Below, one piece after another: positions 9,090 to 17,929 of a stretch of DNA of 40,696 nt; the first letter of the stretch is position 1; every line of letters starts with the position of its first letter. Under the pieces are notes generated by a model. The model saw nothing but the letters and a program-made list of their open reading frames with translations. It was not told where the DNA came from and searched no databases. The translations under genes were made by a program, and so were the position numbers. Source of the DNA: Janthinobacterium sp. (GTDB lineage Bacteria; Pseudomonadota; Gammaproteobacteria; Burkholderiales; Burkholderiaceae_D); NCBI RefSeq assembly GCF_009923995.1, contig NZ_RFSK01000053.1:1-40696 (forward strand), given 5' to 3'.

Positions 9090-10169
9090 ATGTCCAGTCA
9101 GACCAATCTCAGCCGGCGCCGCTTCGGCGGCCTACTGGCCGCTACCCTGGGGGCGGCGGGCACACCGGCGTGGGCGGCGGCCGCGCAAGGGAAGGGCAAA
9201 CGCATGCAACAGCAACATTCTTTGATCAAACCGGCGCGCCTGCGCCAGGGCGACCTGGTGGCCATCATCGCACCGGGCGGTTTTACGGACGAGGACGCCA
9301 TCGCCAAGGCCGTGCGCAATGTCGAATCGCTGGGGCTGCGCGCCAGCCTGGGGGCCAACATCCGCGCCGTGCACGGCAACTATGCGGGCACGGTGCAGCA
9401 GCGCCTGGACGATCTGCACGGGGCCTTCGCCGACCCCGAGGTCAAGGCCATCTGGGCCATCCGCGGCGGCTCCGGCTGCATCTCGCTGCTGGCGCTGCTC
9501 GACTATGCCTTGATCCGGCGCAACCCGAAGGTGCTGATCGGCTATTCCGACATCACGGCCCTGCACCTGGCTATCGGCAGCCAGACGGGCCTGGTCACCT
9601 TCCACGGCCCCGTGGCCTCGTCGACGTTTTCCGAGTACACGGTGACGCAGCTGCAAAACGTGCTGATGACGCCGCAAGACAGTTATACGATCCCGATGGC
9701 GCTGGAGAACCACCGCCGCGCGCAGACGGACGCCAACTTCGCCATCCGCACCGTGCACGGCGGCCAGGCCACGGGACGCTTGACGGGCGGCAACCTGTGC
9801 ATGGTCAGTGCCCTGGCCGGCACGCCGTACGCGGCCGATTTCCGCGACGGTATTTTGTTCCTGGAAGAAATCAATGAAGTGCCGTACCGTATCGACAGGA
9901 TGCTGTGCCAGCTCGACCTGTCCATCGGCTTCCAGCAGGCGGCGGCGCTGATGCTGGGCATTTTCGAGCATTGCGAGGCGGCCGAGGGCGATACTTCGCT
10001 GACCTTGAACGAGACGCTGGACCAGCATCTGCAGCCCCTGGCCGTGCCGGCCGTCAGCGGCTACTCGTTTGGCCACATCCGCCACCAGTTCACGATACCG
10101 ATGGGCATATTGGCGACCCTGGATGCGGACCGGCAAACCTTGACCTTGCTGGAAGCGGCCGTTTCCTAG
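9090..10169 (+). CDS. LD-carboxypeptidase (peptidase S66, LdcA type) with Tat signal
   Basis: A 359-residue protein of family S66, which removes the terminal D-Ala from murein tetrapeptides by cutting an LD bond. The N-terminus SRRRFGGLLAATLG is a twin-arginine signal ending near AWAAAA, so export is predicted, although classic LdcA is cytoplasmic. The S66 core starts near residue 45 (ARLRQGDLVAIIAPGG). The nucleophile-elbow region reads IRGGSGC, with Cys where I expect the usual Ser. Further family blocks are GYSDITALHLAI, TFHGP, TGGNLCM and FLEEINEVPYRIDRML. ATG 9090 has AGGA at 9077-9080. An in-frame ATG at 9204, also preceded by AAGGGAAGGG, could give a signal-less form. Confidence 0.88.
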   Translation: MSSQTNLSRRRFGGLLAATLGAAGTPAWAAAAQGKGKRMQQQHSLIKPARLRQGDLVAIIAPGGFTDEDAIAKAVRNVESLGLRASLGANIRAVHGNYAGTVQQRLDDLHGAFADPEVKAIWAIRGGSGCISLLALLDYALIRRNPKVLIGYSDITALHLAIGSQTGLVTFHGPVASSTFSEYTVTQLQNVLMTPQDSYTIPMALENHRRAQTDANFAIRTVHGGQATGRLTGGNLCMVSALAGTPYAADFRDGILFLEEINEVPYRIDRMLCQLDLSIGFQQAAALMLGIFEHCEAAEGDTSLTLNETLDQHLQPLAVPAVSGYSFGHIRHQFTIPMGILATLDADRQTLTLLEAAVS

Positions 10170-10238
10170 TCTGTTCGTTCGCGCACGGCACGGCATGCGG
10201 ATTATCAGTATGCTAGGGGCTGGACGTGGCATGGAGCC

Positions 10239-11159
10239 ATGCCAGCACCCGGGATGGCCTATTTCATGATCAACCGCCGCGCCAGCGCCTACATTCTCAG
10301 CCACCCGCTGGCCTTCGCGCTGCAGGTGCTGAAGGGCTTTCGCGCCAACCAGGGCTTGCTGCTGGCGGGCGCCGTCGCGTATTACTCGCTGCTGTCCATC
10401 GTACCCCTGCTGATGCTGGTGGTGGTGGCCCTGTCGCACGTGATCGCACAGGACGAGTTGCTGCAAACAATCGGCCATTACCTGGAATGGCTGGTGCCGG
10501 GCCAGTCGAAGGCCATCGTGGCGGAAGTGGCGCATTTCCTCGACAACCGGGGCGTGATCGGCTGGCTGCTGCTGCTGACCATGCTGTTTTTCAGTTCGCT
10601 GGCGTTTACCGTGCTGGAAAACGCCATGAGCGTGATTTTCATTCACCGCGTGGCCATCCGCCGCCGTCACTTCCTCATCTCCGCCGTGCTGCCGTATTGC
10701 TACATCCTGTGCCTGGGCGTGGGCATCTTGCTGATCACCCTGGTGGCGGGCAGTTTGCAAGTGATGGGCGAGGAAAGCGTGCGCTTTTTACGCCATGACT
10801 GGGGCCTGGAAGGGGTATCCGGCGTGCTGCTGTATTTGCTGGGGCTGGCGGGCGAAATCCTGGTGCTCAGTTCGATTTACCTGGTCATGCCCGTGGGGCG
10901 GCTGTCGCTCACGCATGCGCTGATCGGCGGCGTCACGGCGGCCCTGCTGTGGGAAATCGCGCGCCATGTGCTGGTCTGGTATTTTTCCACCCTGTCGCAG
11001 GTCAATGTCGTGTATGGCTCGATGACGACGGCCATCGTCGTCATGTTCAGCCTGGAAATCGGCGCCACCTTGCTGCTGCTGGGCGCGCAAGTGATTTCCG
11101 AATACGAAAGGGTGGCCCGTGGCGGCGAGGAAGACAAGCCGCTGGCGCTAAGGACTTGA
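10239..11159 (+). CDS. YihY/BrkB family inner-membrane protein
   Basis: A 306-residue protein of the YihY/virulence factor BrkB family (once mislabelled RNase BN). It has about six membrane segments. The N-terminal family block GFRANQGLLLAGAVAYYSLLSIVPL lies near residues 34-58, and a C-terminal block with VNVVYGSMTTAIVVMFSLE lies near 254-272. The function of the family is poorly known. The start is uncertain: ATGs occur at 10239, 10254 and 10266, none with a strong ribosome binding site, and the conserved part begins after all of them. It follows the LD-carboxypeptidase by 69 bp on the same strand. Confidence 0.87.
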   Translation: MPAPGMAYFMINRRASAYILSHPLAFALQVLKGFRANQGLLLAGAVAYYSLLSIVPLLMLVVVALSHVIAQDELLQTIGHYLEWLVPGQSKAIVAEVAHFLDNRGVIGWLLLLTMLFFSSLAFTVLENAMSVIFIHRVAIRRRHFLISAVLPYCYILCLGVGILLITLVAGSLQVMGEESVRFLRHDWGLEGVSGVLLYLLGLAGEILVLSSIYLVMPVGRLSLTHALIGGVTAALLWEIARHVLVWYFSTLSQVNVVYGSMTTAIVVMFSLEIGATLLLLGAQVISEYERVARGGEEDKPLALRT

Positions 11160-11172
11160 TTTAAAAAGATTA

Positions 11173-11201
11173 TTGCACTGCACAAAAAGCTGTGCTATAC
11201 T
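11173..11201 (+). promoter_or_regulatory. Sigma-70-type promoter for a non-coding transcript
   Basis: A -35 box TTGCAC (11173-11178) and a -10 box TATACT (11196-11201) are separated by exactly 17 bp. Transcription would begin near 11208. This is the best-looking housekeeping promoter in the window, yet no credible coding gene follows it. Confidence 0.75.
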
Positions 11202-11207
11202 CCGTTC

Positions 11208-11472
11208 AGTGATTGAGATTTGCTTGCAAATAGTCTCACTATCCAGGCTCAGCGCGGCGACCGACAGGTGTAATGTCGATGGCGTGACAGTGCGAAAGCG
11301 TGGATTTTGTAATTCCGGATACGATGGTCGATTTACACCTTGGAGTCACCATGCAGATAGCATGGGAGTCCGAAAATCAGGAGGCACTTTGCAGATAGCA
11401 CTGGCGTCCATGACACGATTAAAGCATTGGTAATACATTGGAACAAGCCCGCGTTTTAGCGGGCTTTTTTTC
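11208..11472 (+). ncRNA. Candidate structured small RNA of about 265 nt with a duplicated motif
   Basis: The interval runs from a strong promoter to an intrinsic terminator without a convincing gene. A 5' hairpin pairs GTGA (11209-11212) with TCAC (11236-11239), and ATTTGC (11218-11223) with GCAAAT (11226-11231). A long-range pairing joins AGGTGTAA (11266-11273) to TTACACCT (11333-11340). Two related 32-nt units follow at 11340-11371 and 11378-11409, both with GGAG, CAC, TGCAGATAGCA, GG and GTCC in register. In the first, CCATGC and GCATGG form a stem around an AGATA loop. I do not recognise it as 6S, SRP, RNase P, tmRNA or a common riboswitch. An 86-codon frame across it has no family resemblance and no good ribosome binding site. 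Confidence 0.65.
11445..11471 (+). terminator. Rho-independent terminator of the candidate small RNA
   Basis: AAGCCCGC (11445-11452) pairs with GCGGGCTT (11459-11466) around GTTTTA, and the T-run extends to 11471. It ends the transcript that begins at the 11173 promoter. Confidence 0.9.
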
Positions 11473-11485
11473 GTCTGTTGCTGGC

Positions 11486-11601
11486 GCGTTGAGCAACCTA
11501 CTGCGCAGCCCGCTCTCGACTCGGCGTTACTCGCCGTACTTCAGTACGGCTGCGTTACTCAAGCCGATATCGAGCTTGCTCGCTACGGTTGCTCAAGGCG
11601 C
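11486..11601. repeat. Dispersed inverted-repeat element, copy A
   Basis: The ends TTGAGCAACC (11489-11498) and GGTTGCTCAA (11587-11596) are perfect inverted repeats. The centre holds a hairpin, CCGTAC-TTCA-GTACGG (11534-11549), followed by CTGCG, and a distal CTTGCTCGCTACGGTTG block. The same plan recurs at 19883-20023. It lies between the rightward small-RNA terminator and the leftward acyl-CoA dehydrogenase gene, so it may act as a two-way transcription stop. Confidence 0.6.
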
Positions 11602-11638
11602 CGAGACTTTTACCGCTTCACGCGCCTTCTTTCCTTGC

Positions 11639-12766
11639 TTATAAAGCTCTGGCGATGAGTATCTTCTGAATATCGCTGGTCCCCTCGTAAATCTGGCACA
11701 CGCGCACGTCGCGGTAGATGCGCTCGACGGGGAAGTCGGAGACATAACCGTAGCCGCCGTGCACCTGGATGGCGTCCGAGCACACTTTTTCCGCCATTTC
11801 CGACGCAAACAGCTTGGCCATGGCCGCTTCCTTCAGGCACGGCAAGCCCGCATCCTTCATGGCCGCCGCGTGGCGGATGAGCTGGCGTGCCGCTTCGATC
11901 TGCGTGGCCATGTCGGCCAGGCGGAATTGCACGGCCTGGTGCTCATAGATGGGTTTGCCGAAACTTTCCCGCTCGCGCGCATAGCTCAGGGCCGCCTCGT
12001 AGGCGGCGCGCGCCATGCCCACGGCTTGCGAGGCGATGCCGATGCGTCCCCCTTCCAGGCCGGACAGGGCGATCTTGTAGCCTTGTCCTTCTTCGCCGAT
12101 CAGGTTTTCCGCGGGGATGCGGCAATTTTCGAACAGGATCTGCGCCGTGTCCGACGAGTGCTGGCCCATCTTCTGTTCCAGTCCCGCCACGATGTAGCCG
12201 GGCGTGTTCGTCGGCACCCAGAAGGCGCTGATGCCGCGCTTGCCGGCCGCCTTGTCCGTGACGGCCATGACGATGGCCACGTCCGCATACTTGCCGCTGG
12301 TAATGAACTGCTTCGTGCCGTTGATCACGTACTCGTCACCTTCGCGGGTGGCCGTCGTGCGCAGGGCCGAGGCATCGCTGCCCGTGTGCGGTTCCGTCAG
12401 GCAAAACGCCCCCAGCATGCTGCCTTGCGCCAGCGGCCGCAGCCATTGCTCCTTTTGCGCATCGTTGGCGTACATCATGGCGATGCTGCACACGGGGCAA
12501 TTGTTGACGGAGATGATGGTCGACGTGCCGCCATCGCCGGCGGCGATTTCTTCCAGCACCAGGGCCAGGGACACGTAGTCGAGGCCGGCGCCGCCCAGCG
12601 CTTCCGGCACGGCCACGCCAAAGGCGCCCAGGGCGGCCAGCTCCTGCAATTCTTCTTTCGGGAAATGATGTTCCTTGTCCCAGCGGGCCGCGTTGGGCGC
12701 CAGGCGCTCGCGCGAAAAACTGCGCAGCGCTTCCTGGATCATCGTTTGTTCTTCATTGAGTATCAT
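11639..12766 (-). CDS. Acyl-CoA dehydrogenase
   Basis: A 375-residue FAD enzyme that oxidises an acyl-CoA to the 2,3-enoyl-CoA and passes electrons to ETF. Domain order is normal: N-terminal helices, the beta domain with FCLTEPHTGSDASALRTTA (FAD binding) and YVINGTKQFITSG, and C-terminal helices with the IQVHGGYGY block. The catalytic base is the Glu in YEGTSDIQK (Glu361), the MCAD/SCAD/butyryl-type position. It is therefore distinct from the isovaleryl enzyme further upstream in the cluster. It is the last gene of a same-strand cluster, 38 bp after the SDR gene. A short-chain or branched-chain acyl-CoA substrate is likely from context. Confidence 0.93.
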   Translation of the reverse strand: MILNEEQTMIQEALRSFSRERLAPNAARWDKEHHFPKEELQELAALGAFGVAVPEALGGAGLDYVSLALVLEEIAAGDGGTSTIISVNNCPVCSIAMMYANDAQKEQWLRPLAQGSMLGAFCLTEPHTGSDASALRTTATREGDEYVINGTKQFITSGKYADVAIVMAVTDKAAGKRGISAFWVPTNTPGYIVAGLEQKMGQHSSDTAQILFENCRIPAENLIGEEGQGYKIALSGLEGGRIGIASQAVGMARAAYEAALSYARERESFGKPIYEHQAVQFRLADMATQIEAARQLIRHAAAMKDAGLPCLKEAAMAKLFASEMAEKVCSDAIQVHGGYGYVSDFPVERIYRDVRVCQIYEGTSDIQKILIARAL

Positions 12767-12804
12767 GGGACGTCGTCTCGTAATTTTTATGGTGTCTGGT
12801 GGAA

Positions 12805-13473
12805 TTACCAGGCTATGGGCTTGCCATCGTAGTTGCGGAACACGGCCTTGTCCGTGGCCGGCAGGCTGGCCAGGGTGGCGCGGATGCCGGCAGCGCTTTC
12901 TTCGGGCGAAATATCGGCGCCGACGCCGCCCATGTCCGTGCGCACCCAGCCAGGGTGGAAGGCCACGCAGCTGACGCCTTGCGGGCCGTGCACGAGGGCC
13001 GTGTCGATCAGCACGGAATTCAAGGCCGCCTTGCTGGCGCGGTACAGCGACCCGCTGGGATTGCCCCGTTCGCTCAGGGACCCCATGTGCGAGGACAGCA
13101 CGGCCAATTTCCCTTTGGCATTGGCGACGAGGGGCGCCAGAATCGGCAGCAAGCGCATGGCGGCCAGCACGTTGGTGTGCATGACGAGGTCGAAATCGGC
13201 CTGGGCGGGGAAACCGTCGTGGCGGGGGCCGTACACGCCCGCGTTGAGGATGGCCACGTCGAGCTTTTCATCGTCGAGCTTCCAGCCCAGGCCGGCGCAG
13301 CCTTCCACGTCCGTCACGTCCAGCTGGTGGGCTTCCGCGCCCAGTTGCTTGAGCTCCGCGCACGCGTCTGGCGTGCGGGCCGTGGCGATGACGCGCCAGC
13401 CATCGTGGCGGTATTGACGGACGAGTTCGTGGCCGATGCCGCGCGAGGCGCCGATGATCAATGCGGTAGGCAT
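12805..13473 (-). CDS. Short-chain dehydrogenase/reductase (SDR)
   Basis: A 222-residue NAD(P)-dependent oxidoreductase with a Rossmann fold. The cofactor motif is GASRGIG (residues 8-14). NAG lies at 77-79, Ser128 and YRASK (Tyr144, Lys148) form the catalytic set, and HPGWVRTDMGG (173-183) follows. The start at ATG 13473 is chosen because AGGGAG lies 7 bp upstream; a longer frame to 13518 adds 15 residues that do not fit the fold. It sits between the thiolase and an acyl-CoA dehydrogenase in a leftward cluster, so an acyl-chain or ketone substrate is plausible. The closest family look is the C-factor/sniffer-like SDRs. Confidence 0.9.
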   Translation of the reverse strand: MPTALIIGASRGIGHELVRQYRHDGWRVIATARTPDACAELKQLGAEAHQLDVTDVEGCAGLGWKLDDEKLDVAILNAGVYGPRHDGFPAQADFDLVMHTNVLAAMRLLPILAPLVANAKGKLAVLSSHMGSLSERGNPSGSLYRASKAALNSVLIDTALVHGPQGVSCVAFHPGWVRTDMGGVGADISPEESAAGIRATLASLPATDKAVFRNYDGKPIAW

Positions 13474-13552
13474 ATGTTTTCTCCCTGAAAATAAAATGAA
13501 AGGCGCGCACCAGTGCACTGCACTGCGGTGCGCGCCCGTGCTCGGGAAGAGC

Positions 13553-14749
13553 TTATACCAGTTCGATCGCCATCGCCGTCGCTTCGCCGCCGCCGATGCA
13601 CAGGGCGGCCACGCCGCGTTTGCCGCCGGTTTTTTTCAGGGCGCCCAGCAGGGTGACGATGATGCGCGCGCCCGAGGCGCCGATCGGGTGGCCCAGCGCG
13701 CATGCGCCGCCATGGATGTTGATCTTGCTGTGCGGAATGTCGAGGTCGTGCATGGCGGCCATGGGCACGGCCGCGAACGCTTCATTGATCTCGAACAAGT
13801 CCACATTGCTGCTGCTCCAGCCCGTCTTGGCATAGAGTTTTTTCACGGCGCCGATGGGGGCCGTGGTGAACTCGTTCGGCGCCTGCGCGTGCGTGGCGTG
13901 GCCGTGGATTTTCGCGAGGATGGTGCAGCCCAGCTTTTTCGCCGTCGATTCGCGCATCAGCACGAGGGCGGCCGCGCCATCGTTGATGGACGAGGAGGAG
14001 GCGGCCGTGATGGTGCCGTCTTTCTTGAACGCCGCCTTCAAGGTGGGGATTTTTTCCAGGCGCGCCTTTTGCGGGCCTTCGTCGATGCTGACGACGGTGT
14101 CGCCGCCGCGGCCGGAGACGGTCACGGGCACGATTTCCCATGCGAAGCTGCCATCCTTGGTGGCGGCCTGGGCGCGTTTCACGGATTCGATGGCAAATGC
14201 ATCCTGCGCTTCGCGGGTGAAGGCGTACTGGCTGGCGCACTCTTCGGCAAACGTGCCCATCGAGCGGGCATTGCCCTTTTCATCGCGGCTGTAGGCGTCT
14301 TCCAGGCCATCCATCATCATGTGGTCATAGATCATGCCGTGGCCGATGCGGTAGCCGCCGCGTGCCTTCGGCACCAGGTAAGGGGCGTTGGTCATCGATT
14401 CCATGCCGCCCGCCACCACCACGTCGGCGCTGCCGGCGAGCAAGGTGTCGTGCGCGAACATGGTCGTCTGCATGGCCGAGCCGCACATCTTCGACAGGGT
14501 CACGGCGCCGGTGGAGTCCGGCAAGCCGGCCTTGCGCAAGGCTTGGCGGGCGGGTGCCTGGCCCTGGCCAGCCATCAGGCAATTGCCGAAATACACGTGC
14601 TCGACGGCATCCGGCGCGATGCCGGCGCGCTCGACGGCGGCGCGGATGGCGACGGCGCCCAGGTCGCTGGCGGTGACGTTGGCAAAATCGCCCTGGAAGG
14701 CGCCCATGGGGGTGCGCGCGGCACCGACGATTACGACTGGATCATTCAT
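13553..14749 (-). CDS. Acetyl-CoA C-acyltransferase (thiolase)
   Basis: A 398-residue thiolase that cleaves 3-ketoacyl-CoA (or condenses two acetyl-CoA) with CoA. The nucleophile is Cys89 in [10 protein letters not shown]. His354 in [14 protein letters not shown] and Cys384 in [10 protein letters not shown] complete the active site. In a leucine/isovalerate cluster the expected job is cleavage of acetoacetyl-CoA to two acetyl-CoA. Its start codon overlaps the last bases of aceK (14742-14749), indicating translational coupling. The next gene, an SDR, starts 79 bp downstream. Confidence 0.94.
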   Translation of the reverse strand: MNDPVVIVGAARTPMGAFQGDFANVTASDLGAVAIRAAVERAGIAPDAVEHVYFGNCLMAGQGQAPARQALRKAGLPDSTGAVTLSKMCGSAMQTTMFAHDTLLAGSADVVVAGGMESMTNAPYLVPKARGGYRIGHGMIYDHMMMDGLEDAYSRDEKGNARSMGTFAEECASQYAFTREAQDAFAIESVKRAQAATKDGSFAWEIVPVTVSGRGGDTVVSIDEGPQKARLEKIPTLKAAFKKDGTITAASSSSINDGAAALVLMRESTAKKLGCTILAKIHGHATHAQAPNEFTTAPIGAVKKLYAKTGWSSSNVDLFEINEAFAAVPMAAMHDLDIPHSKINIHGGACALGHPIGASGARIIVTLLGALKKTGGKRGVAALCIGGGEATAMAIELV

Positions 14750-16565
14750 GGTGGATCTCCGGTATCAATGGCGTTTGTGGCGCCGGGGGAAGGTAGTGCG
14801 TCTGCTTACAAAAACGGATGTGTTGCGGATAGGGAAAGACGTCCTCGATATGGCCGTCGAGGATGCGCTGCTTGCGCGCCTGCCAGTAGGCGGCCGTCAG
14901 CAGGTCGGCATGGTGCTGCATGAAGTATTTGCGGATGCGGGGATTGCCCAGCAGGAAGCTGCCGAATTGTTCGGGAAACACATCGTGCTTGCCGATGGGA
15001 TACCACGGTTCGGCCGACATTTCTTCCTCCTCCGTGCGCGCTTGCGGGATGACGCGGAACTGGCAATCGGTGATGTACTCGATTTCATCGTAATCGTAAA
15101 AAACGACACGCTGATGACGCGTCACGCCAAAGTTCTTGTACAGCATGTCGCCGGGGAAGATATTTGCCGCCACCAGTTCCTTGATGGCGTTGCCGTACTC
15201 GACGATGGCGTGTTCGACGAGGTCATCGCGGCCTTCCTTGTCGGCATTGCTCAGCCACATGTTCAGCGGCACCATGCGCCGCTCGATGTACAGGTGGCGG
15301 ATGATGATCTGCGCCTTGTCCTCTTCGACCAGGGACGGGGCGAAATGCTTGAGCTCGGCCAGCAGTTCCTCGGAAAAGCGGGCGCGGGGAAAGGCCACGT
15401 TGGAATACTCGAGCGTGTCGGCCATGCGGCCCACGCGGTCGTGGTATTTCACGAGCAAATACTTTTCCTTGATCTGCGCGCGCGTGGTTTCCTTCGGCGG
15501 CGGATAGAAATCCTTGATCACCTTGAAGACGTAGGGAAACGACGGCAGCGCGAACACCAGCATCACCAGGCCGCGGATGCCGGGGGCGATTTCAAAGTGG
15601 TCCGAGGAATGTTTTAAATGCTGCAGGTAGTCGCGGTAAAACAGCGTCTTGCCCTGTTTTTGCAGGCCCAGTATCGTATAGATTTCGCTGCGTGGTTTGC
15701 GCGGCAGCAAACTTCGGAGAAATTGCACGTAGGCCGACGGCACTTCCATGTCGACCAGGAAATACGCGCGGGTAAACGAGAACAGCATGGCGATCTGCTG
15801 GTGCTCGAACAGCACCGTGTCGAGCACCAGCCTGCCCTGGCGGTTGTGCAGGATGGGCACGACGAACGGGTATTCGCGGTTGCCGTTGATGCCCTTGCCC
15901 ACCAGGTAGGCGCCCTTGTTGCGATAGAACAAACTCGTCAGGACCTGGATCTGGTGGTTCGGTTCCAGCGGCTCACCGCCGAACAGTTGCCGCAGCCGCG
16001 TCTCCACCTGGGCCACGTCGCGCGCCAGGTCGGCAAAGCCGCAGTCCAGCTGGAAGTCCGTCACCATGCGCTGCAGGGTGATCCGCAAGCCATCCTGGCC
16101 CGGGTAATACACGCGGTAGGTGGGAACGAGCTCTTCCGTTTCGATGTATTCCGTGGAAACGACGGGGCGCACGAAGATGTAATCGTTGTGGAAATACGTG
16201 CGGTGCAGGATGTTGCAGCAGACGGAATTGAAGAAGGTTTCCGCCAGTTCCGGCTGCTTGTGGCCGCTCAGCATGCCGATATAGTGCAGCTTGAGTTCGC
16301 GCCACACTTCGTCGCTCAACTCCGACTCTTCGTACTCATCTTCGAGCATCTGCACGCATTCCTGCACGCGCTGGTCATAAAAGCCGATGCGCTCGCGGGC
16401 CGCCGTCTGCGCCGCCGCCCACGCGCCCTGCTCGAAGTAGCGCCGGGCCTGCTGGCTGGTGGCGCGGAACAGCCGGTAATGCTTGTCGAAGCCTTCGCGG
16501 ATGGTGCGCGCGATATCGAATGCAATCTGGGAAGACAGCAGTTTGGGGAAGGCAATGTGCGTCAT
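14742..16565 (-). CDS. aceK: Isocitrate dehydrogenase kinase/phosphatase
   Basis: A 607-residue bifunctional enzyme that phosphorylates and dephosphorylates isocitrate dehydrogenase. It controls the split between the TCA cycle and the glyoxylate shunt. Recognisable AceK blocks include [43 protein letters not shown] (ATP-binding part of the kinase-like domain), and [17 protein letters not shown] near the C-terminus. The length is normal (about 580-610). It is not next to aceA/aceB, its partners in enterics. It lies between ivd (53 bp upstream) and a thiolase whose start it overlaps by 8 bp. Cotranscription with leucine catabolism is metabolically sensible, because that pathway ends in acetyl-CoA. 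Confidence 0.95.
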   Translation of the reverse strand: MTHIAFPKLLSSQIAFDIARTIREGFDKHYRLFRATSQQARRYFEQGAWAAAQTAARERIGFYDQRVQECVQMLEDEYEESELSDEVWRELKLHYIGMLSGHKQPELAETFFNSVCCNILHRTYFHNDYIFVRPVVSTEYIETEELVPTYRVYYPGQDGLRITLQRMVTDFQLDCGFADLARDVAQVETRLRQLFGGEPLEPNHQIQVLTSLFYRNKGAYLVGKGINGNREYPFVVPILHNRQGRLVLDTVLFEHQQIAMLFSFTRAYFLVDMEVPSAYVQFLRSLLPRKPRSEIYTILGLQKQGKTLFYRDYLQHLKHSSDHFEIAPGIRGLVMLVFALPSFPYVFKVIKDFYPPPKETTRAQIKEKYLLVKYHDRVGRMADTLEYSNVAFPRARFSEELLAELKHFAPSLVEEDKAQIIIRHLYIERRMVPLNMWLSNADKEGRDDLVEHAIVEYGNAIKELVAANIFPGDMLYKNFGVTRHQRVVFYDYDEIEYITDCQFRVIPQARTEEEEMSAEPWYPIGKHDVFPEQFGSFLLGNPRIRKYFMQHHADLLTAAYWQARKQRILDGHIEDVFPYPQHIRFCKQTHYLPPAPQTPLIPEIHHE

Positions 16566-16618
16566 GTGTCTGCTCGCATTGAAAGCTCATCACCCAGTCG
16601 ATATCCGCGCGCCCGTGC

Positions 16619-17803
16619 TTACTTGGTTTCGGCAAACAATTCACGGCCGATCAGCATGCGGCGGATTTCGCTGGTCCCGGCGCCGATTTCATACAGCTTC
16701 GCATCGCGCCACAGGCGGCCGGCCGGATACTCGTTGATGTAGCCGTTGCCGCCCAGCGCCTGGATCGCCTCGCCGGCCATCCACGTCGCCTTTTCCGCAC
16801 TATACAGAATGGCGCCGGCCGCGTCCTTGCGCAGCTGGCGCACGGCTTCCGGCGTGGTGGCGCGGTCGCAGGCCTGGCCTACGGCGTAGACATAGGCCTT
16901 GCACGCCATCATGGTCGAATACATGTCGGCCAGTTTGCCCTGCATCAACTGGAATTCGCCGATGGCCTGGCCGAACTGCTTGCGCTCGTGCACGTAAGGC
17001 ACGACGAGGTCCATGCAGGCCTGCATGATGCCCAGCGGGCCGCCGGACAGCACGGTACGTTCGAAGTCCAGGCCCGACATCAGCACGTTGACGCCCTTGC
17101 CCAGGCCGCCCAGCACGTTTTCGGCCGGCACTTCGCAATCCTGGAACACCAGTTCGCCCGTGTGCGAGCCGCGCATGCCCAGCTTGTCGAGTTTTTGCGC
17201 GATGGAAAAGCCCTTGAAGTTCTTTTCGATCAGGAAGGCCGTCATGCCGCGCGGACCCGCTTCCAGGTCGTTCTTCGCGTACACCACCAGCACGTCCGCG
17301 TCGGGGCCGTTGGTGATCCACATCTTGGTGCCGTTCAGGACCCAGCGGTCGCCCTTGAAGTCGGCGCGCAGCTTCATGCTGACGACGTCGGAACCGGCGT
17401 TCGGCTCGGACATGGCCAGCGCACCGATGTGTTCGCCCGTGATCAGTTTCGGCAGGTATTTCGCCTTTTGCTCGGCCGTGCCGTTGCGCTTGATCTGGTT
17501 GACGCACAGGTTCGAGTGGGCGCCGTAGGACAGGCCGACGGAGGCCGAGGCGCGCGAGATTTCTTCCATGGCGATGATGTGCGCCAGGTAGCCCATGCCG
17601 GCGCCGCCGTATTCTTCGCTGACGGTGATGCCGAGCAAGCCCATGTCGCCCATCTTGCGCCACAGATCCATGGGGAACTGGTCGGTGCGGTCGATCTCGG
17701 CCGCGCGCGGCGCGATTTCGGCGGCGGCAAATTGTTGGATCGCTGCGCGCAGGGAGGCGATGTCTTCGCCGTGGTCAAAGGTCAAGCCTGGGAGATGGAG
17801 CAT
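16619..17803 (-). CDS. ivd: Isovaleryl-CoA dehydrogenase
   Basis: A 394-residue acyl-CoA dehydrogenase that converts isovaleryl-CoA to 3-methylcrotonyl-CoA in leucine breakdown. The subfamily is assigned from [19 protein letters not shown] (about 92-110), [22 protein letters not shown], and the Glu in [14 protein letters not shown] (Glu248). In human IVD the catalytic base occupies this G-helix position rather than the C-terminal one. The C-terminal [17 protein letters not shown] also fits IVD. A perfect palindrome, ACGTTTACGTAAACGT, lies 72-87 bp upstream of the start, beyond which is the LiuR-like regulator. It leads the leftward cluster ivd-aceK-thiolase-SDR-acyl-CoA dehydrogenase. Confidence 0.94.
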   Translation of the reverse strand: MLHLPGLTFDHGEDIASLRAAIQQFAAAEIAPRAAEIDRTDQFPMDLWRKMGDMGLLGITVSEEYGGAGMGYLAHIIAMEEISRASASVGLSYGAHSNLCVNQIKRNGTAEQKAKYLPKLITGEHIGALAMSEPNAGSDVVSMKLRADFKGDRWVLNGTKMWITNGPDADVLVVYAKNDLEAGPRGMTAFLIEKNFKGFSIAQKLDKLGMRGSHTGELVFQDCEVPAENVLGGLGKGVNVLMSGLDFERTVLSGGPLGIMQACMDLVVPYVHERKQFGQAIGEFQLMQGKLADMYSTMMACKAYVYAVGQACDRATTPEAVRQLRKDAAGAILYSAEKATWMAGEAIQALGGNGYINEYPAGRLWRDAKLYEIGAGTSEIRRMLIGRELFAETK

Positions 17804-17874
17804 GTCGTCCTCGTCGTCGTTATAGTGTGGCGGTCATGGGTGCCGGGTCAGTAAAGCTATGATACTCAGTTGTG

Positions 17875-17890
17875 ACGTTTACGTAAACGT
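17875..17890. promoter_or_regulatory. Operator for the LiuR-type regulator before ivd
   Basis: A perfect 16-bp palindrome, ACGTTTACGTAAACGT, sits in the 126-bp gap between the regulator gene and ivd. On the minus strand it overlaps a possible -35 TTTACG with a -10 TATCAT 17 bp later. MerR-family proteins bind such dyads inside promoters. As I recall, the published LiuR motif in proteobacteria is a TTTACGTAAACG-like palindrome, which agrees. Confidence 0.75.
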
Positions 17891-17929
17891 AAAGTGAGGC
17901 GCGCGCGACCGGTGCTGCCGCAGGGAGCG

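Noticed and set aside
11173..11433. 86-codon frame across the candidate small RNA
   Set aside because: Its start lies in the promoter -35 region, before the transcription start, and there is no family resemblance or ribosome binding site. Structured RNA explains the interval better.
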